64,000 bases of DNA from Streptomyces sp. NRRL WC-3742 (GTDB taxonomy: Bacteria; Actinomycetota; Actinomycetes; Streptomycetales; Streptomycetaceae), in NCBI RefSeq assembly GCF_000720635.1, contig NZ_JOCF01000011.1:67276-131275 (forward strand). The letters run 5' to 3'. This document shows positions 9,351 through 17,390 of the stretch, one piece after another. The notes beneath the pieces were generated by a model. The model saw only the letters and a list, made by a program, of their open reading frames with translations, ran no database searches and was not told where the DNA came from. The first letter of the stretch is position 1. Each line of letters opens with the position of its first letter. The position numbers and the translations under genes are program-made.

Positions 9351-10070
9351 GTGGCGGACGACGACGCGACGCTTCTCGCCCGACACGTCGCCGGCGACCC
9401 GGACGCCTTCGGGCAGCTGGTTAACCGCCACCGCGACCGACTCTGGGCGGTCGCCCTGCGCACCCTGGGCGACCGCGAGGAGGCCGCCGACGCCCTCCAG
9501 GACGCCCTGGTCTCCGCCTTCCGGGCGGCATCCGGCTTCCAGGGCCGCTCGGCCGTCACGACCTGGCTGCACCGGATCGTCGTCAACGCCTGTCTGGACC
9601 GCGCCCGGCGCAGCGCCACCCGCCGCACCACCCCGCTGGACGAGGACCAGCTGGACACCCTCGTGGGTACCTCCGAGCCCGCCGACTCCCCGGTGGAGCG
9701 GGCGGAGGTCCGGCGCGAGCTGACGGCCGCGCTCGCCTCGCTCCCCGCCGAACAGCGGGCGGCGCTGGTCCTGGTCGACATGCAGGGGTACCCCGTCGCC
9801 GAGGCCGCCGAGCTGCTGGGCGTCCCGGTCGGCACGGTGAAGAGCCGCTGCGCCCGCGGGCGGGCCCGGCTGCTGCCCCTGGTGCGGCACCTGCGGGAGC
9901 CCTCGGACGGGTCCGCAGGCCCGGGCGGCCCGGATGTTTCACGTGGAACACCGCGTGGAACGCCGCCGCGACCGGCCGCCCGGGGGAACCCGACCGGCCC
10001 CCGCACCGTCACAGGGACAGGCCAGAACACCGGCCGGACGATTCTGGAAGGAGACGTGAGCCCGCGATGA
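9351..10070 (+). CDS. sigM: ECF RNA polymerase sigma factor, SigM type
   Basis: The product has 239 residues. Region 2 lies at about 20-90 (LVNRHRDRLWAVALRTLGDREEAADALQ) and region 4 at about 122-180 with a helix-turn-helix (AEAAELLGVPVGTVKSRCARGRARL). The tail is Gly/Pro-rich and its coding sequence contains a parS site. The gene overlaps the anti-sigma gene by four bases (ATGA), and trxB-trxA follow, the same sigM-anti-sigma-trxB-trxA order known in mycobacteria. That order is the reason for the SigM name; by sequence it is an ECF factor, probably responding to oxidative or envelope stress. The start at GTG 9351 gives a normal ECF N-terminus (MADDDATLLARHVAGDPDAF). Confidence 0.88.
   Translation: MADDDATLLARHVAGDPDAFGQLVNRHRDRLWAVALRTLGDREEAADALQDALVSAFRAASGFQGRSAVTTWLHRIVVNACLDRARRSATRRTTPLDEDQLDTLVGTSEPADSPVERAEVRRELTAALASLPAEQRAALVLVDMQGYPVAEAAELLGVPVGTVKSRCARGRARLLPLVRHLREPSDGSAGPGGPDVSRGTPRGTPPRPAARGNPTGPRTVTGTGQNTGRTILEGDVSPR
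9937..9950. promoter_or_regulatory. parS site 1 (ParB-binding)
   Basis: GTTTCACGTGGAAC differs from the perfect palindrome at one base. It lies inside the 3' coding part of sigM, so the palindrome is constrained by both protein coding and ParB binding. Confidence 0.88.
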
Positions 10071-10987
10071 GCGCCCCCCTCTCCTCCTCCGGTTCCGCCG
10101 GGGCCCACCCCGCCGTCGACGAGCTGGCCGACCTCGCCGAAGGACTGGTCGAGCCCGCCGACGCCGCCGAGGCGCTGTGGCGGCACGTGGACGACTGCGA
10201 CGAGTGCCGCGAGACCGTCGAGGCGCTCGCCGAGGTGCGGGACCTGCTCGGCGCCGTCGAGACCCCGCCGATGCCCGCCGACGTCGCCGCCCGCCTGGAC
10301 GCCGCGCTCGCCGAAGCGGCGGCCACGACCGCCGCTGCCACGGCCACGGCCACGACCGCAGCCGCCGTCACCGAGCCCGCCGCTCCGCGTCCGCCCACCG
10401 CGCCGCCGGGGCGCCCCGCCGCGTCCACCACCGGCCCCGGCCGCTCCCGGAAGCCCTGGCGGAGGCGCCTCGGCCTGCTGGCCGGTGCGGCCGCCGCGGT
10501 GGCCGCCGTCGGCCTGATCGGCTCCCTGACCCTGCGCGGCGAGGACCGCACGGGCAGCAGCACGGCCGACGGACCGGTCAAGGCGGCCGCGGCCCCCTCC
10601 GGTGCGGCGGCCAGGGCCGACCAGGCTCCCGGCACCACCGTCTACCGCGAGGACCAGCTCACCCTCCAGGTCGGGCAGCTGCTGGCCCGCTCCGGCGCGA
10701 CCTCCACGCAGCCGCCCGCCGAACCGGGCCTGCGCTCCTCCGCCGCGCAGCCCGGCGACGGCCGCCCCGAGCAGCCCTCCCTGGCCTCGCCCTCCACCGA
10801 CCCCACCGCCTGCCCGGTGGCCGGCGCCACCGGGGTGCCGCTGGCCACCGACCGGGGCACGTACGCGGGCTCCCCGGTCGAGGTGCTGGTCTACCCCTTC
10901 CCCGGGGACCGGTCGAAGGCCGAGGTCTACCTGCGCTCCCCCGGTTGCGGCCCCGTCCTGCTGCACCGGACGGTCGCCGTCCACTGA
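10067..10987 (+). CDS. Zinc-finger anti-sigma factor of SigM
   Basis: The 306-residue product starts inside the sigM stop codon (ATGA overlap), so the two are translationally coupled. It carries the HxxxCxxC zinc-associated anti-sigma motif at H40, C44 and C47, an Ala/Pro linker, a transmembrane helix at about 136-155 (LLAGAAAAVAAVGLIGSL) and an extracytoplasmic domain of about 150 residues. The expected role is to hold SigM at the membrane until a signal releases it. The known redox sensor family shares the Cys pair, but whether this one senses thiols cannot be told from sequence. The C-terminal domain is not recognised. Confidence 0.85.
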   Translation: MSAPLSSSGSAGAHPAVDELADLAEGLVEPADAAEALWRHVDDCDECRETVEALAEVRDLLGAVETPPMPADVAARLDAALAEAAATTAAATATATTAAAVTEPAAPRPPTAPPGRPAASTTGPGRSRKPWRRRLGLLAGAAAAVAAVGLIGSLTLRGEDRTGSSTADGPVKAAAAPSGAAARADQAPGTTVYREDQLTLQVGQLLARSGATSTQPPAEPGLRSSAAQPGDGRPEQPSLASPSTDPTACPVAGATGVPLATDRGTYAGSPVEVLVYPFPGDRSKAEVYLRSPGCGPVLLHRTVAVH

Positions 10988-11074
10988 GGGGGCGGAGCCG
11001 GACCGTTCCCGTGCGATCGACGACGGGAACGGCGCGACGCTCCCGAAGTTCGGGCACCTGGTACTGATCCGTCT

Positions 11075-11101
11075 GGGAATGCGGGAGACTGGTCAGTCGT
11101 T
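11075..11101 (+). promoter_or_regulatory. SigR-type promoter of trxB-trxA
   Basis: GGGAAT at 11075-11080 and GTT at 11099-11101 are separated by exactly 18 bases, matching the SigR (disulfide stress) consensus of Streptomyces, GGAAT-N18-GTT. The trxBA operon is a classical SigR target. The site is 71 bases upstream of the trxB start. Confidence 0.85.
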
Positions 11102-11171
11102 GTCCCGGGCGGCGGAGCAGGACCGCCCTCCCCGCAGCTAACGCGGGTCGCGATGCGAACCAGGAGAAGCA

Positions 11172-12137
11172 GTGAGCGACGTCCGTAACGTGATCATCAT
11201 CGGTTCCGGCCCGGCCGGGTACACGGCTGCGCTCTACACGGCCCGTGCCTCCCTCAAGCCCCTGGTGTTCGAGGGGGCCGTCACCGCCGGTGGCGCGCTG
11301 ATGAACACCACCGAGGTCGAGAACTTCCCGGGCTTCCGGGACGGCATCATGGGCCCCGAGCTGATGGACAACATGCGGGCACAGGCCGAGAAGTTCGGCG
11401 CCGAGCTCGTCCCGGACGACATCGTCTCCGTCGACCTCACCGGCGACGTGAAGACCGTCACCGACTCCGAAGGCAACGTCCACAAGGCCCGCGCGGTGAT
11501 CGTCACCACCGGCTCGCAGCACCGCAAGCTCGGCCTGCCGAACGAGGACAAGCTCTCCGGCCGCGGCGTCTCCTGGTGCGCGACCTGCGACGGCTTCTTC
11601 TTCCGCGACCAGGACATCGCGGTGGTCGGCGGCGGCGACACGGCCCTGGAGGAGGCGACCTTCCTCTCGCGCTTCGCCCGCAGCGTCACGATCATCCACC
11701 GCCGGGACTCCCTGCGCGCCTCCAAGGCGATGCAGGAGCGCGCCTTCGCCGACCCGAAGATCCGCTTCGAGTGGAACAGCGCCGTCGAGGCCATCCACGG
11801 CGACCCGAAGCTGAGCGGCGTCACCCTGCGCGACACCACTTCCGGCGAGACCCGCGAGCTGGACGTCACGGGCCTGTTCATCGCGATCGGCCACGACCCG
11901 CGCACCGAGCTCTTCAAGGGCCAGCTGGACCTCGACGACGAGGGCTACCTCAAGGTCGAGTCCCCCTCGACCCGCACCAACATCCCCGGCGTCTTCGCCG
12001 CGGGCGACGTCGTCGACCACACCTACCGCCAGGCGATCACCGCCGCCGGCACCGGCTGCTCCTCCGCGCTGGACGCCGAGCGCTACCTCGCCTCGCTGGA
12101 CGACCTGGAGGCCAAGGCCGCCGCCGTGACGGTCTGA
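11172..12137 (+). CDS. trxB: Thioredoxin-disulfide reductase
   Basis: The enzyme reduces thioredoxin with NADPH through FAD in the cytoplasm. The 321-residue protein has the FAD-binding GSGPAG motif at 11-16, the redox-active CATC at C136-C139, an NADPH-binding GGGDTA motif near 155, and the C-terminal FAD motif [14 protein letters not shown]. Length is normal for low-Mr thioredoxin reductases. The GTG at 11172 follows AGGAGAAG. It shares a SigR-type promoter with trxA 126 bases downstream; a parS site lies in the gap. Confidence 0.97.
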   Translation: MSDVRNVIIIGSGPAGYTAALYTARASLKPLVFEGAVTAGGALMNTTEVENFPGFRDGIMGPELMDNMRAQAEKFGAELVPDDIVSVDLTGDVKTVTDSEGNVHKARAVIVTTGSQHRKLGLPNEDKLSGRGVSWCATCDGFFFRDQDIAVVGGGDTALEEATFLSRFARSVTIIHRRDSLRASKAMQERAFADPKIRFEWNSAVEAIHGDPKLSGVTLRDTTSGETRELDVTGLFIAIGHDPRTELFKGQLDLDDEGYLKVESPSTRTNIPGVFAAGDVVDHTYRQAITAAGTGCSSALDAERYLASLDDLEAKAAAVTV

Positions 12138-12161
12138 CCCTCCCTCCTCCCCCACGGGGGT

Positions 12162-12175
12162 GTTCCACGTGGAAC
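12162..12175. promoter_or_regulatory. parS site 2
   Basis: The perfectly palindromic GTTCCACGTGGAAC lies in the trxB-trxA gap, inside a longer dyad (GGGGGTGTTCC.../...GGAACACCCCC) that could also form a hairpin in the mRNA. Confidence 0.9.
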
Positions 12176-12263
12176 ACCCCCGCCCCCGCCAGGCGGAAAC
12201 ACAACGACCCCCCGCGTTGTTCTCCTGGCAGCACCCCCTCCGCCCTCTACCCGAGGAGTTCCC

Positions 12264-12590
12264 GTGGCCGGCGCCACCATCACCGTCACCGACGCGACGT
12301 TCGCAGCCGAGGTCCTGGAGAGCGACAAGCCCGTCCTGGTCGACTTCTGGGCCACCTGGTGCGGCCCGTGCCGCCAGGTCGCCCCGGCCCTGGAGGAGAT
12401 CGCCAAGGAGTACGGCGAGAACCTGACCATCGCCAAGCTCGACGTGGACGCCAACCAGCTGACCGCCGCCGAGTACAACGTCATCTCGATCCCGACCCTG
12501 ATCCTGTACAAGGGCGGCCAGCCCGTGAAGCAGATCACCGGCGCCCGGCCGAAGGCCGCGCTCCTGCGCGAGCTGGACGGCCTGTACTAG
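12264..12590 (+). CDS. trxA: Thioredoxin
   Basis: This is the small dithiol protein that TrxB reduces and that in turn reduces ribonucleotide reductase, peroxiredoxins and other targets. It has 108 residues with the canonical active site W32-C33-G-P-C36 and the cis-proline segment ISIPTL. The GTG at 12264 is preceded by CCGAGGAGTTCCC. It is the last gene of the trxBA unit and ends before a strong hairpin shared with the convergent GNAT gene. Confidence 0.97.
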   Translation: MAGATITVTDATFAAEVLESDKPVLVDFWATWCGPCRQVAPALEEIAKEYGENLTIAKLDVDANQLTAAEYNVISIPTLILYKGGQPVKQITGARPKAALLRELDGLY

Positions 12591-12611
12591 GCCCAGCGCT
12601 CGTCGAGCACC

Positions 12612-12652
12612 ACCGAGGCGGTGTTCCCCTTGCCGGGGAACACCGCCTCGGT
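12612..12652. terminator. Hairpin terminator between trxA and GNAT gene
   Basis: Perfect 18-base arms (12612-12629 and 12635-12652) with a five-base loop lie between the convergent trxA and acetyltransferase genes. Confidence 0.8.
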
Positions 12653-12681
12653 CGTTCCGGCACTCTTCCTCCGGCGCCCGC

Positions 12682-13299
12682 TCAGAACGGCCGCAGCGCC
12701 GGCTCCTTGCGGCCACCACCGAGCAGCCGCTCCAGCGCCCCCTCCACGTCACCGCGCCAGGAGAGCGTGGAGCGCGCCTCGAGCCGCAGCCGCGGGTAGC
12801 GCGGATGCGGCCGGACGGTCTTGAAGCCGACCGCCAGCAGGTGGTCCGCCGGCAGCACGCAGCTGATCGGCACCCGCCCGGCGGCGCCGAACGCCTCGAT
12901 CGCCCGGACCCCTCGTCCGACGAGGTCCTTGGCCACGGTCTGCACCAGCACCCGGCCGAGCCCCTGCCCCTGATAGCCCGGCAGCACCCGGCTGATCATC
13001 AGCTGAACGGCGTCCGGCGAGACCGGGCTCGTCGGAAAGGACTGCGAGCGGGGCACGTACGCGGGCGGCGCGTACAGCACGAAGCCGGCGGGCTGGTCGT
13101 CCACGTAGACGATCCGGCCGCAGGAGCCCCACTCCAGCAGGACGGCGGAGATCCACCCCTCCTTCTCCGCCTCCGGCTTCCCCGACTCCACGGCCGCCCT
13201 CCCGCTGACCGGGTCCAGCTCCCAGAACACGCAGGAGCGGCAGGTCGTCGGCAGATCGGCGAGGTTGTCCAGCGTCAGCGGCGCGATCCGGCGTCCCAT
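12682..13299 (-). CDS. GNAT family N-acetyltransferase
   Basis: The product has 205 residues. The acetyl-CoA-binding motif A is VLPGYQGQGLGRVLVQTVAKDL, with the Q-G-x-G-x-G core, and a preceding strand (IVYVDDQPAGFVLYAP) fits the GNAT fold. An N-terminal CxxC (TTCRSCVFWE) is unusual for a simple GNAT and may bind metal. The ATG start follows GAGGAGGTG. The gene commonly lies between trxA and parB in Streptomyces, but the substrate is unknown. It is transcribed in the same direction as parB, 148 bases downstream of the end of the parAB unit, with a parS site in the gap. Confidence 0.85.
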   Translation of the reverse strand: MGRRIAPLTLDNLADLPTTCRSCVFWELDPVSGRAAVESGKPEAEKEGWISAVLLEWGSCGRIVYVDDQPAGFVLYAPPAYVPRSQSFPTSPVSPDAVQLMISRVLPGYQGQGLGRVLVQTVAKDLVGRGVRAIEAFGAAGRVPISCVLPADHLLAVGFKTVRPHPRYPRLRLEARSTLSWRGDVEGALERLLGGGRKEPALRPF

Positions 13300-13391
13300 G
13301 CCCCCTACACCTCCTCCACTTCACAGTCGAGCCCCCCCACGACGAGCACGGGCCCGTCAACAGCGATGGGTGCACCTTCCGCGTGAACGAG

Positions 13392-13405
13392 GTTCCACGT
13401 GGAAC
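13392..13405. promoter_or_regulatory. parS site 3
   Basis: GTTCCACGTGGAAC, a perfect palindrome, lies between the parB 3' end and the GNAT gene. Confidence 0.9.
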
Positions 13406-13447
13406 ATGCACCCATCCGCTGTGCCCGAACGGCGACCGGTCCCCGGC

Positions 13448-14539
13448 TCAGCCCTGCGACAGCCGCAGGCCGTCCTCCCCGGGGGCCATGCTGTCCAGAA
13501 TGCGGTTCAGGTCCTCCACCGACCCGAACTCCAGTACCACCTTGCCCTTGCCCAGCTTGCCGCCGCTCTGCGACACCTGGACCTTGACCCGGGTGTCGAA
13601 GCGGTCCGAGAGCCTGGTCGCCAGCTCGTTGAAGGCCGGGCTGATCCGGGCCCCGGCCTTCGGCGTCCGGGGCTTCTTCGGGGCGGCCTCCCCCTTCATC
13701 GTCTGGACGATCTCCTCGGTGGTCCGCACCGAGATGCCCTCGGCGATGACCCGGGCCGCCAGCATCTCCTGGTCCTCGGGGTAGAGCAGCCCGCCGAGCG
13801 CCTTGGCGTGACCGGCGGAGAGCACCCCGGCGGCGATCCGGTTCTGGACCCTCGGGGGGAGCTTGAGCACCCGCAGGGTGTTGGTCACGTGCGACCGCGA
13901 GCGGCCGATCCGGTCCGCCAGGTCGTTCTGGGTGCAGGAGAAGTCCTGCAGCAGCTGCTCGTAGGCGGCCGCCTCCTCCAGGACGTTGAGCTCCGCCCGG
14001 TGGAGGTTCTCCAGCAGGGCGTCCAGGAGCAGCTTGTCGTCCTCGGTGGCCCGGACGATCGCCGGGATCAGCGTCAGACCGGCTTCCCGGGAGGCGCGCC
14101 AGCGGCGCTCGCCCATGATCAGCTCGAACTGCTCCGGCCCGGTCTGGCGCACCACGACCGGCTGGAGCAGACCGACCTCCTTGATGGAGGTGACCAGCTG
14201 GTCCAGCTTCTCCTGGTCGAAGACCTCACGCGGCTGGCGCGGGTTGGGCGTGATCGAGTCCAGCGGCAGCTCGGCGAAGAAGGCGCCGGGCACCGGAGCG
14301 GGCTCCGGCTTCTCGATGGTCCGCTTCCCCACGGCCGCCCTGGCCGCCACCGTGCTGCGGCCACCCGGCAGCACCGGCACCGAGGCCGGCGAGGTCGCCC
14401 CGGTCGCCCCGGTCGCCACCACCGGGGTCGGCGCGACCGGGACCGCGGCAGGCCGCGCCGCCCCGCCGTCGGCCGGCGCGGCCGGGCCGATCAACGCCCC
14501 GAGCCCTCGTCCCAGACCCCTGCTGCGACCACCACTCAC
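13448..14539 (-). CDS. parB: Chromosome-partitioning protein ParB
   Basis: ParB is a CTP-dependent clamp that loads at parS and spreads to form the partition complex. From the GTG at 14539 the product has 363 residues. The N-terminus is SGGRSRGLGRGLGALIG, an arginine-rich motif that stimulates ParA. An Ala/Pro linker follows, then ITPNPRQPREVFD, the CTP-binding GERRWRA box, a helix-turn-helix (ADRIGRSRSHVTNTLRVLKLP) and a C-terminal dimer domain. The start codon overlaps the parA stop (GTGA), so the genes are coupled. The open frame extends upstream through parA but that is not coding in this frame. Confidence 0.96.
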   Translation of the reverse strand: MSGGRSRGLGRGLGALIGPAAPADGGAARPAAVPVAPTPVVATGATGATSPASVPVLPGGRSTVAARAAVGKRTIEKPEPAPVPGAFFAELPLDSITPNPRQPREVFDQEKLDQLVTSIKEVGLLQPVVVRQTGPEQFELIMGERRWRASREAGLTLIPAIVRATEDDKLLLDALLENLHRAELNVLEEAAAYEQLLQDFSCTQNDLADRIGRSRSHVTNTLRVLKLPPRVQNRIAAGVLSAGHAKALGGLLYPEDQEMLAARVIAEGISVRTTEEIVQTMKGEAAPKKPRTPKAGARISPAFNELATRLSDRFDTRVKVQVSQSGGKLGKGKVVLEFGSVEDLNRILDSMAPGEDGLRLSQG

Positions 14540-15516
14540 TGCTGACCCTCCGTCGTGCCGTGCCACTGGGGCTCCGTGCCCCGTACCGCTGTCGTGCTGC
14601 TGCCGTCCCGCTGCTGACCCACCAGCGAACCGTTCGGGCCCACCGCGCGCAGCGCCAGCTCGCGGGCGGCCTCCAGGTAGGAGAGCGCCCCGGTCGAGCC
14701 CGGGTCGTAGGTGAGTACCGTCTGCCCGTAGCTGGGCGCCTCCGAGATGCGGACGGAGCGCGGGATCGCCGTGCTCAGCACCTCGGCCTGGAAGTGGGTC
14801 CGAACCTCGTCGGCGACCTGGGCGGCCAGCCTGGTCCGGGCGTCGTACATGGTGAGCAGGATGGTCGAGACGTGCAGCGCGGAGTTGAGGTGCGCGCGCA
14901 CCAGATCGACGTTGCGCAGCAGCTGGCCGAGGCCCTCCAGCGCGTAGTACTCGCACTGGATCGGGATCAGCACTTCCTCGCCGGCGACCAGGGCGTTGAC
15001 CGTCAGCAGGCCCAGCGAGGGCGGACAGTCGATCAGGATGTAGTCGAGCGGCTGCTCGTAGGCGGCGATGGCGCGCTGCAGCCGGCTCTCCCGGGCGACC
15101 ATGGAGACCAGCTCGATCTCGGCACCGGCCAGGTCGATGGTGGCGGGCACGCAGAACAGCCCCTCGACGTCCCGCACCGGCTGGACCACGTCGGCCAGGG
15201 GCTTGCCCTCGACCAGGACGTCGTAGATGGAGGGCACCTCGGCGTGGTGGTCGATGCCGAGGGCGGTGGAGGCGTTCCCCTGCGGGTCGAGGTCGACGAC
15301 CAGGACGCGCAGTCCGTGCATCGCGAGCGAGGCCGCCATGTTGACGGTGGTGGTGGTCTTGCCCACCCCGCCCTTCTGGTTGGCGACCACCATCACCCGG
15401 GTGGTGGCCGGCCTGGGGAGACCCTCCCCTGCTCGGCCGATCGCCTGGACCGCGGCCTGGGCAGCCCGTGCGATGGGCGTGTCGTCGATCTGGTCGACAA
15501 TCTCCGAGTCCTGCAT
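14536..15516 (-). CDS. parA: Chromosome-partitioning ATPase ParA
   Basis: ParA is a deviant Walker ATPase that binds nucleoid DNA and positions ParB-bound origins during hyphal growth and sporulation. From ATG 15516 the product has 326 residues. It has the NQKGGVGKTTTTVN Walker A motif, the VVDLDPQGN Walker A' segment and DYILIDCPPSLG. Start choice is uncertain: the frame is open upstream to 15651, and the extension would be encoded across two parS sites, giving FHVKR and VPRETL segments. No start has a strong ribosome binding site. The coordinates give the shortest form that keeps all conserved sequence. Confidence 0.93.
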   Translation of the reverse strand: MQDSEIVDQIDDTPIARAAQAAVQAIGRAGEGLPRPATTRVMVVANQKGGVGKTTTTVNMAASLAMHGLRVLVVDLDPQGNASTALGIDHHAEVPSIYDVLVEGKPLADVVQPVRDVEGLFCVPATIDLAGAEIELVSMVARESRLQRAIAAYEQPLDYILIDCPPSLGLLTVNALVAGEEVLIPIQCEYYALEGLGQLLRNVDLVRAHLNSALHVSTILLTMYDARTRLAAQVADEVRTHFQAEVLSTAIPRSVRISEAPSYGQTVLTYDPGSTGALSYLEAARELALRAVGPNGSLVGQQRDGSSTTAVRGTEPQWHGTTEGQQ

Positions 15517-15526
15517 GGTGGTCAGT

Positions 15527-15540
15527 GTTTCACGTGGAAC
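15527..15540. promoter_or_regulatory. parS site 4
   Basis: GTTTCACGTGGAAC lies ten bases upstream of the preferred parA start, where ParB binding would overlap the translation-initiation region. Confidence 0.9.
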
Positions 15541-15599
15541 GGGAGCGGCAACAGTCGCAGCCCGGCTGCGGCTGAGGATTCCGGAGAGCAAGGAGCGAC

Positions 15600-15613
15600 G
15601 TTTCACGTGGAAC
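15600..15613. promoter_or_regulatory. parS site 5
   Basis: GTTTCACGTGGAAC lies 60 bases from site 4 (start to start 73), upstream of parA in the likely promoter/leader region. Confidence 0.9.
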
Positions 15614-15690
15614 ACCATGCCCGCTTTGCCGGAAATCTGACGTTGCGACACTCCGGTGGTCCGACGGCGGCCCTCCCTTCGCCCGAACGA

Positions 15691-15735
15691 CGATGGGCGG
15701 ACGTCCCTCCCCTCAGGAGGTCCGTCCGCCCGTCG
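15691..15735 (-). terminator. Hairpin terminator downstream of rsmG
   Basis: Two 20-base arms (15691-15710 and 15716-15735) pair with about three mismatches around a five-base loop, just after the rsmG stop and before parA. Confidence 0.6.
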
Positions 15736-15749
15736 GCCGTACGTGTCGG

Positions 15750-16583
15750 TCAGCGGCCGTGGCGCCGCCCGCCCCGGCCGCGGTCACTCGCGGCCCGGGC
15801 TCCGGAGGTGCGCCCGGCCCGGGCGGCCTTGGCCCGCTTGGTTGCCGCCCTGACCCCGCCGGGGCTCTCCCCCGCCTTGACCTGGATCACCCGGGTCGAG
15901 GTCTCCAGGGTGCCCTCGCCGACCGAGATCACCGTCGACTCGACGGCGCCCAGCTTGGCCAGCCCGGCCCGGGAGTCGGCCAGCTCCTGCTCCGCACTGT
16001 CCCCCTTGAGCGCGAGCATCTGCCCGTACGGGCGCAGCAGCGGCATGCCCCAGCCCGCCAGCCGGTCCAGCGGAGCGACCGCGCGGGCCGTCACCACGTC
16101 CACCGCGAGCTTGCCGACCATCTCCTCGGCCCGGCCGCGCAGCACGGTGACGTTCTCCAGCCCCAACTCCCGGACGACCTCCTCCAGGAAGGTGGTCCGG
16201 CGCAGCAGCGGCTCCAGCAGCGTCACCGAGACGTCCGGACGGGCCAGCGCCACCGGGATGCCCGGCAGTCCGGCGCCGGAACCGACGTCGCACAGGGTCG
16301 AGCCCTCGGGCAGCAGCTCCGCCAGCACGGCGCAGTTGAGCACGTGCCGGTCCCAGAGCCGGGGCACCTCGCGCGGCCCGATCAGCCCGCGCGACACCCC
16401 GGCGGTGGCCAGCAGCTCGGTGTAGCGCACGGCGGCGTCGAAACGGTCGCCGAACACCTCCCGGGCGGCGGCCGGTGCGACGGCCAGGACGTCCACCTCC
16501 GGTGCCTGGGCGCCCGGCACCTCGGCGGCCGGATTCACGTCGGCCGCCCCCGGACGGCCGGCAGCCGCGTTGTCCGTGTCCAT
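15750..16583 (-). CDS. rsmG: 16S rRNA (guanine-527-N7)-methyltransferase RsmG
   Basis: RsmG (GidB) methylates G527 of 16S rRNA with S-adenosylmethionine; loss gives low-level streptomycin resistance in Streptomyces. From ATG 16583 the product has 277 residues. It has the Rossmann methyltransferase motif [17 protein letters not shown], the RAEE segment, VTARAVAPL and a basic Arg/Gly-rich tail ([10 protein letters not shown]). The ATG is preceded by GAGAGGTCGAG. An earlier in-frame ATG at 16646 lies on top of parS site 6 and would begin with MFHVKQ; it lacks a ribosome binding site, so I do not prefer it. Confidence 0.93.
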   Translation of the reverse strand: MDTDNAAAGRPGAADVNPAAEVPGAQAPEVDVLAVAPAAAREVFGDRFDAAVRYTELLATAGVSRGLIGPREVPRLWDRHVLNCAVLAELLPEGSTLCDVGSGAGLPGIPVALARPDVSVTLLEPLLRRTTFLEEVVRELGLENVTVLRGRAEEMVGKLAVDVVTARAVAPLDRLAGWGMPLLRPYGQMLALKGDSAEQELADSRAGLAKLGAVESTVISVGEGTLETSTRVIQVKAGESPGGVRAATKRAKAARAGRTSGARAASDRGRGGRRHGR

Positions 16584-16630
16584 CTCGACCTCTCCGCTCC
16601 CCGGATCGCGTTCGACCCGTTCATCGCACT

Positions 16631-16644
16631 GTTTCACGTGAAAC
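16631..16644. promoter_or_regulatory. parS site 6
   Basis: GTTTCACGTGAAAC, the perfect palindromic core consensus, lies upstream of rsmG. Confidence 0.93.
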
Positions 16645-16681
16645 ATCGCCGCCGGACGCCACGCCCTGCGGAAGGGACGAC

Positions 16682-16710
16682 GACCCCGCCCGCACGAGGC
16701 GGACGGGGTC
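16682..16710 (-). terminator. Hairpin after jag
   Basis: GACCCCGCCC and GCGGACGGGGTC pair with a single bulge in the short gap between the jag stop and the rsmG start. Confidence 0.55.
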
Positions 16711-16768
16711 GCGTCCGGTGAAGCCCGTCCGGTCGCCCCGCGGCGACCGACCGTCGGCCTGCCGACCG

Positions 16769-17299
16769 TCAGGCCGGCAGCACCACCACGAACCGCTGGG
16801 GCTCTTCGCCCTCGGACTCGCTGCGCAGACCGGCCGCCGCGACCGCGTCGTGCACGACCTTGCGCTCGAACGGCGTCATCGGCTGCAGCTTGACCTGCTC
16901 GCCCGTCGTCCTCGCCTGCTCCGCGGCCTTGGCCCCGAGCACGGCCAGCTCGGAACGCTTGCGCGCCCGGAAGCCCGCGATGTCCAGCATGAGGCGGCTG
17001 CGCTCACCGGTCTCCCGGTGGACGGCCAAGCGGGTCAGCTCCTGGAGGGCCTCCAGCACCTCGCCGTCCTGGCCGACGAGACGCTGCAGCGTACGGTCGT
17101 TGCCTTCGCCGACGATGGACACCAGGGCGCGGTCGCCCTCGACGTCCATGTCGATGTCGCCGTCGAGGTCCGCGATGTCGAGCAGACCCTCCAGGTAGTC
17201 CGCCGCGATGTCGCCCTCCTGCTCCAGGCGGGCGACGATGCTCTGGTCGGCGCTGGCGGCGGCCTCGGCCTCGACGGCGGAGGTGGTGCCTTCCGTCAC
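16769..17299 (-). CDS. jag: Jag/KhpB-type KH-R3H RNA-binding protein
   Basis: The product has 176 residues. The N-terminus is acidic and lacks the Jag-N domain of Firmicutes. A KH-like region (residues ~60-115) is followed by an R3H domain with the RxxxH motif in [14 protein letters not shown]. Jag/KhpB proteins bind RNA and affect cell elongation in Gram-positive bacteria; in actinobacteria they are cotranscribed with yidC. GTG 17299 follows GAAGGAGT. It lies in the leftward block rpmH-rnpA-yidD-yidC-jag-rsmG. Confidence 0.92.
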   Translation of the reverse strand: MTEGTTSAVEAEAAASADQSIVARLEQEGDIAADYLEGLLDIADLDGDIDMDVEGDRALVSIVGEGNDRTLQRLVGQDGEVLEALQELTRLAVHRETGERSRLMLDIAGFRARKRSELAVLGAKAAEQARTTGEQVKLQPMTPFERKVVHDAVAAAGLRSESEGEEPQRFVVVLPA

Positions 17300-17390
17300 T
17301 GATGGACTCCTTCGGAGTAGGGCCCGTCGGACGGGCCGGGAACGAAGCTCTTCGGGGCTGCCGAAACGAGCCGGGGGCCGGTGGGGAGGA

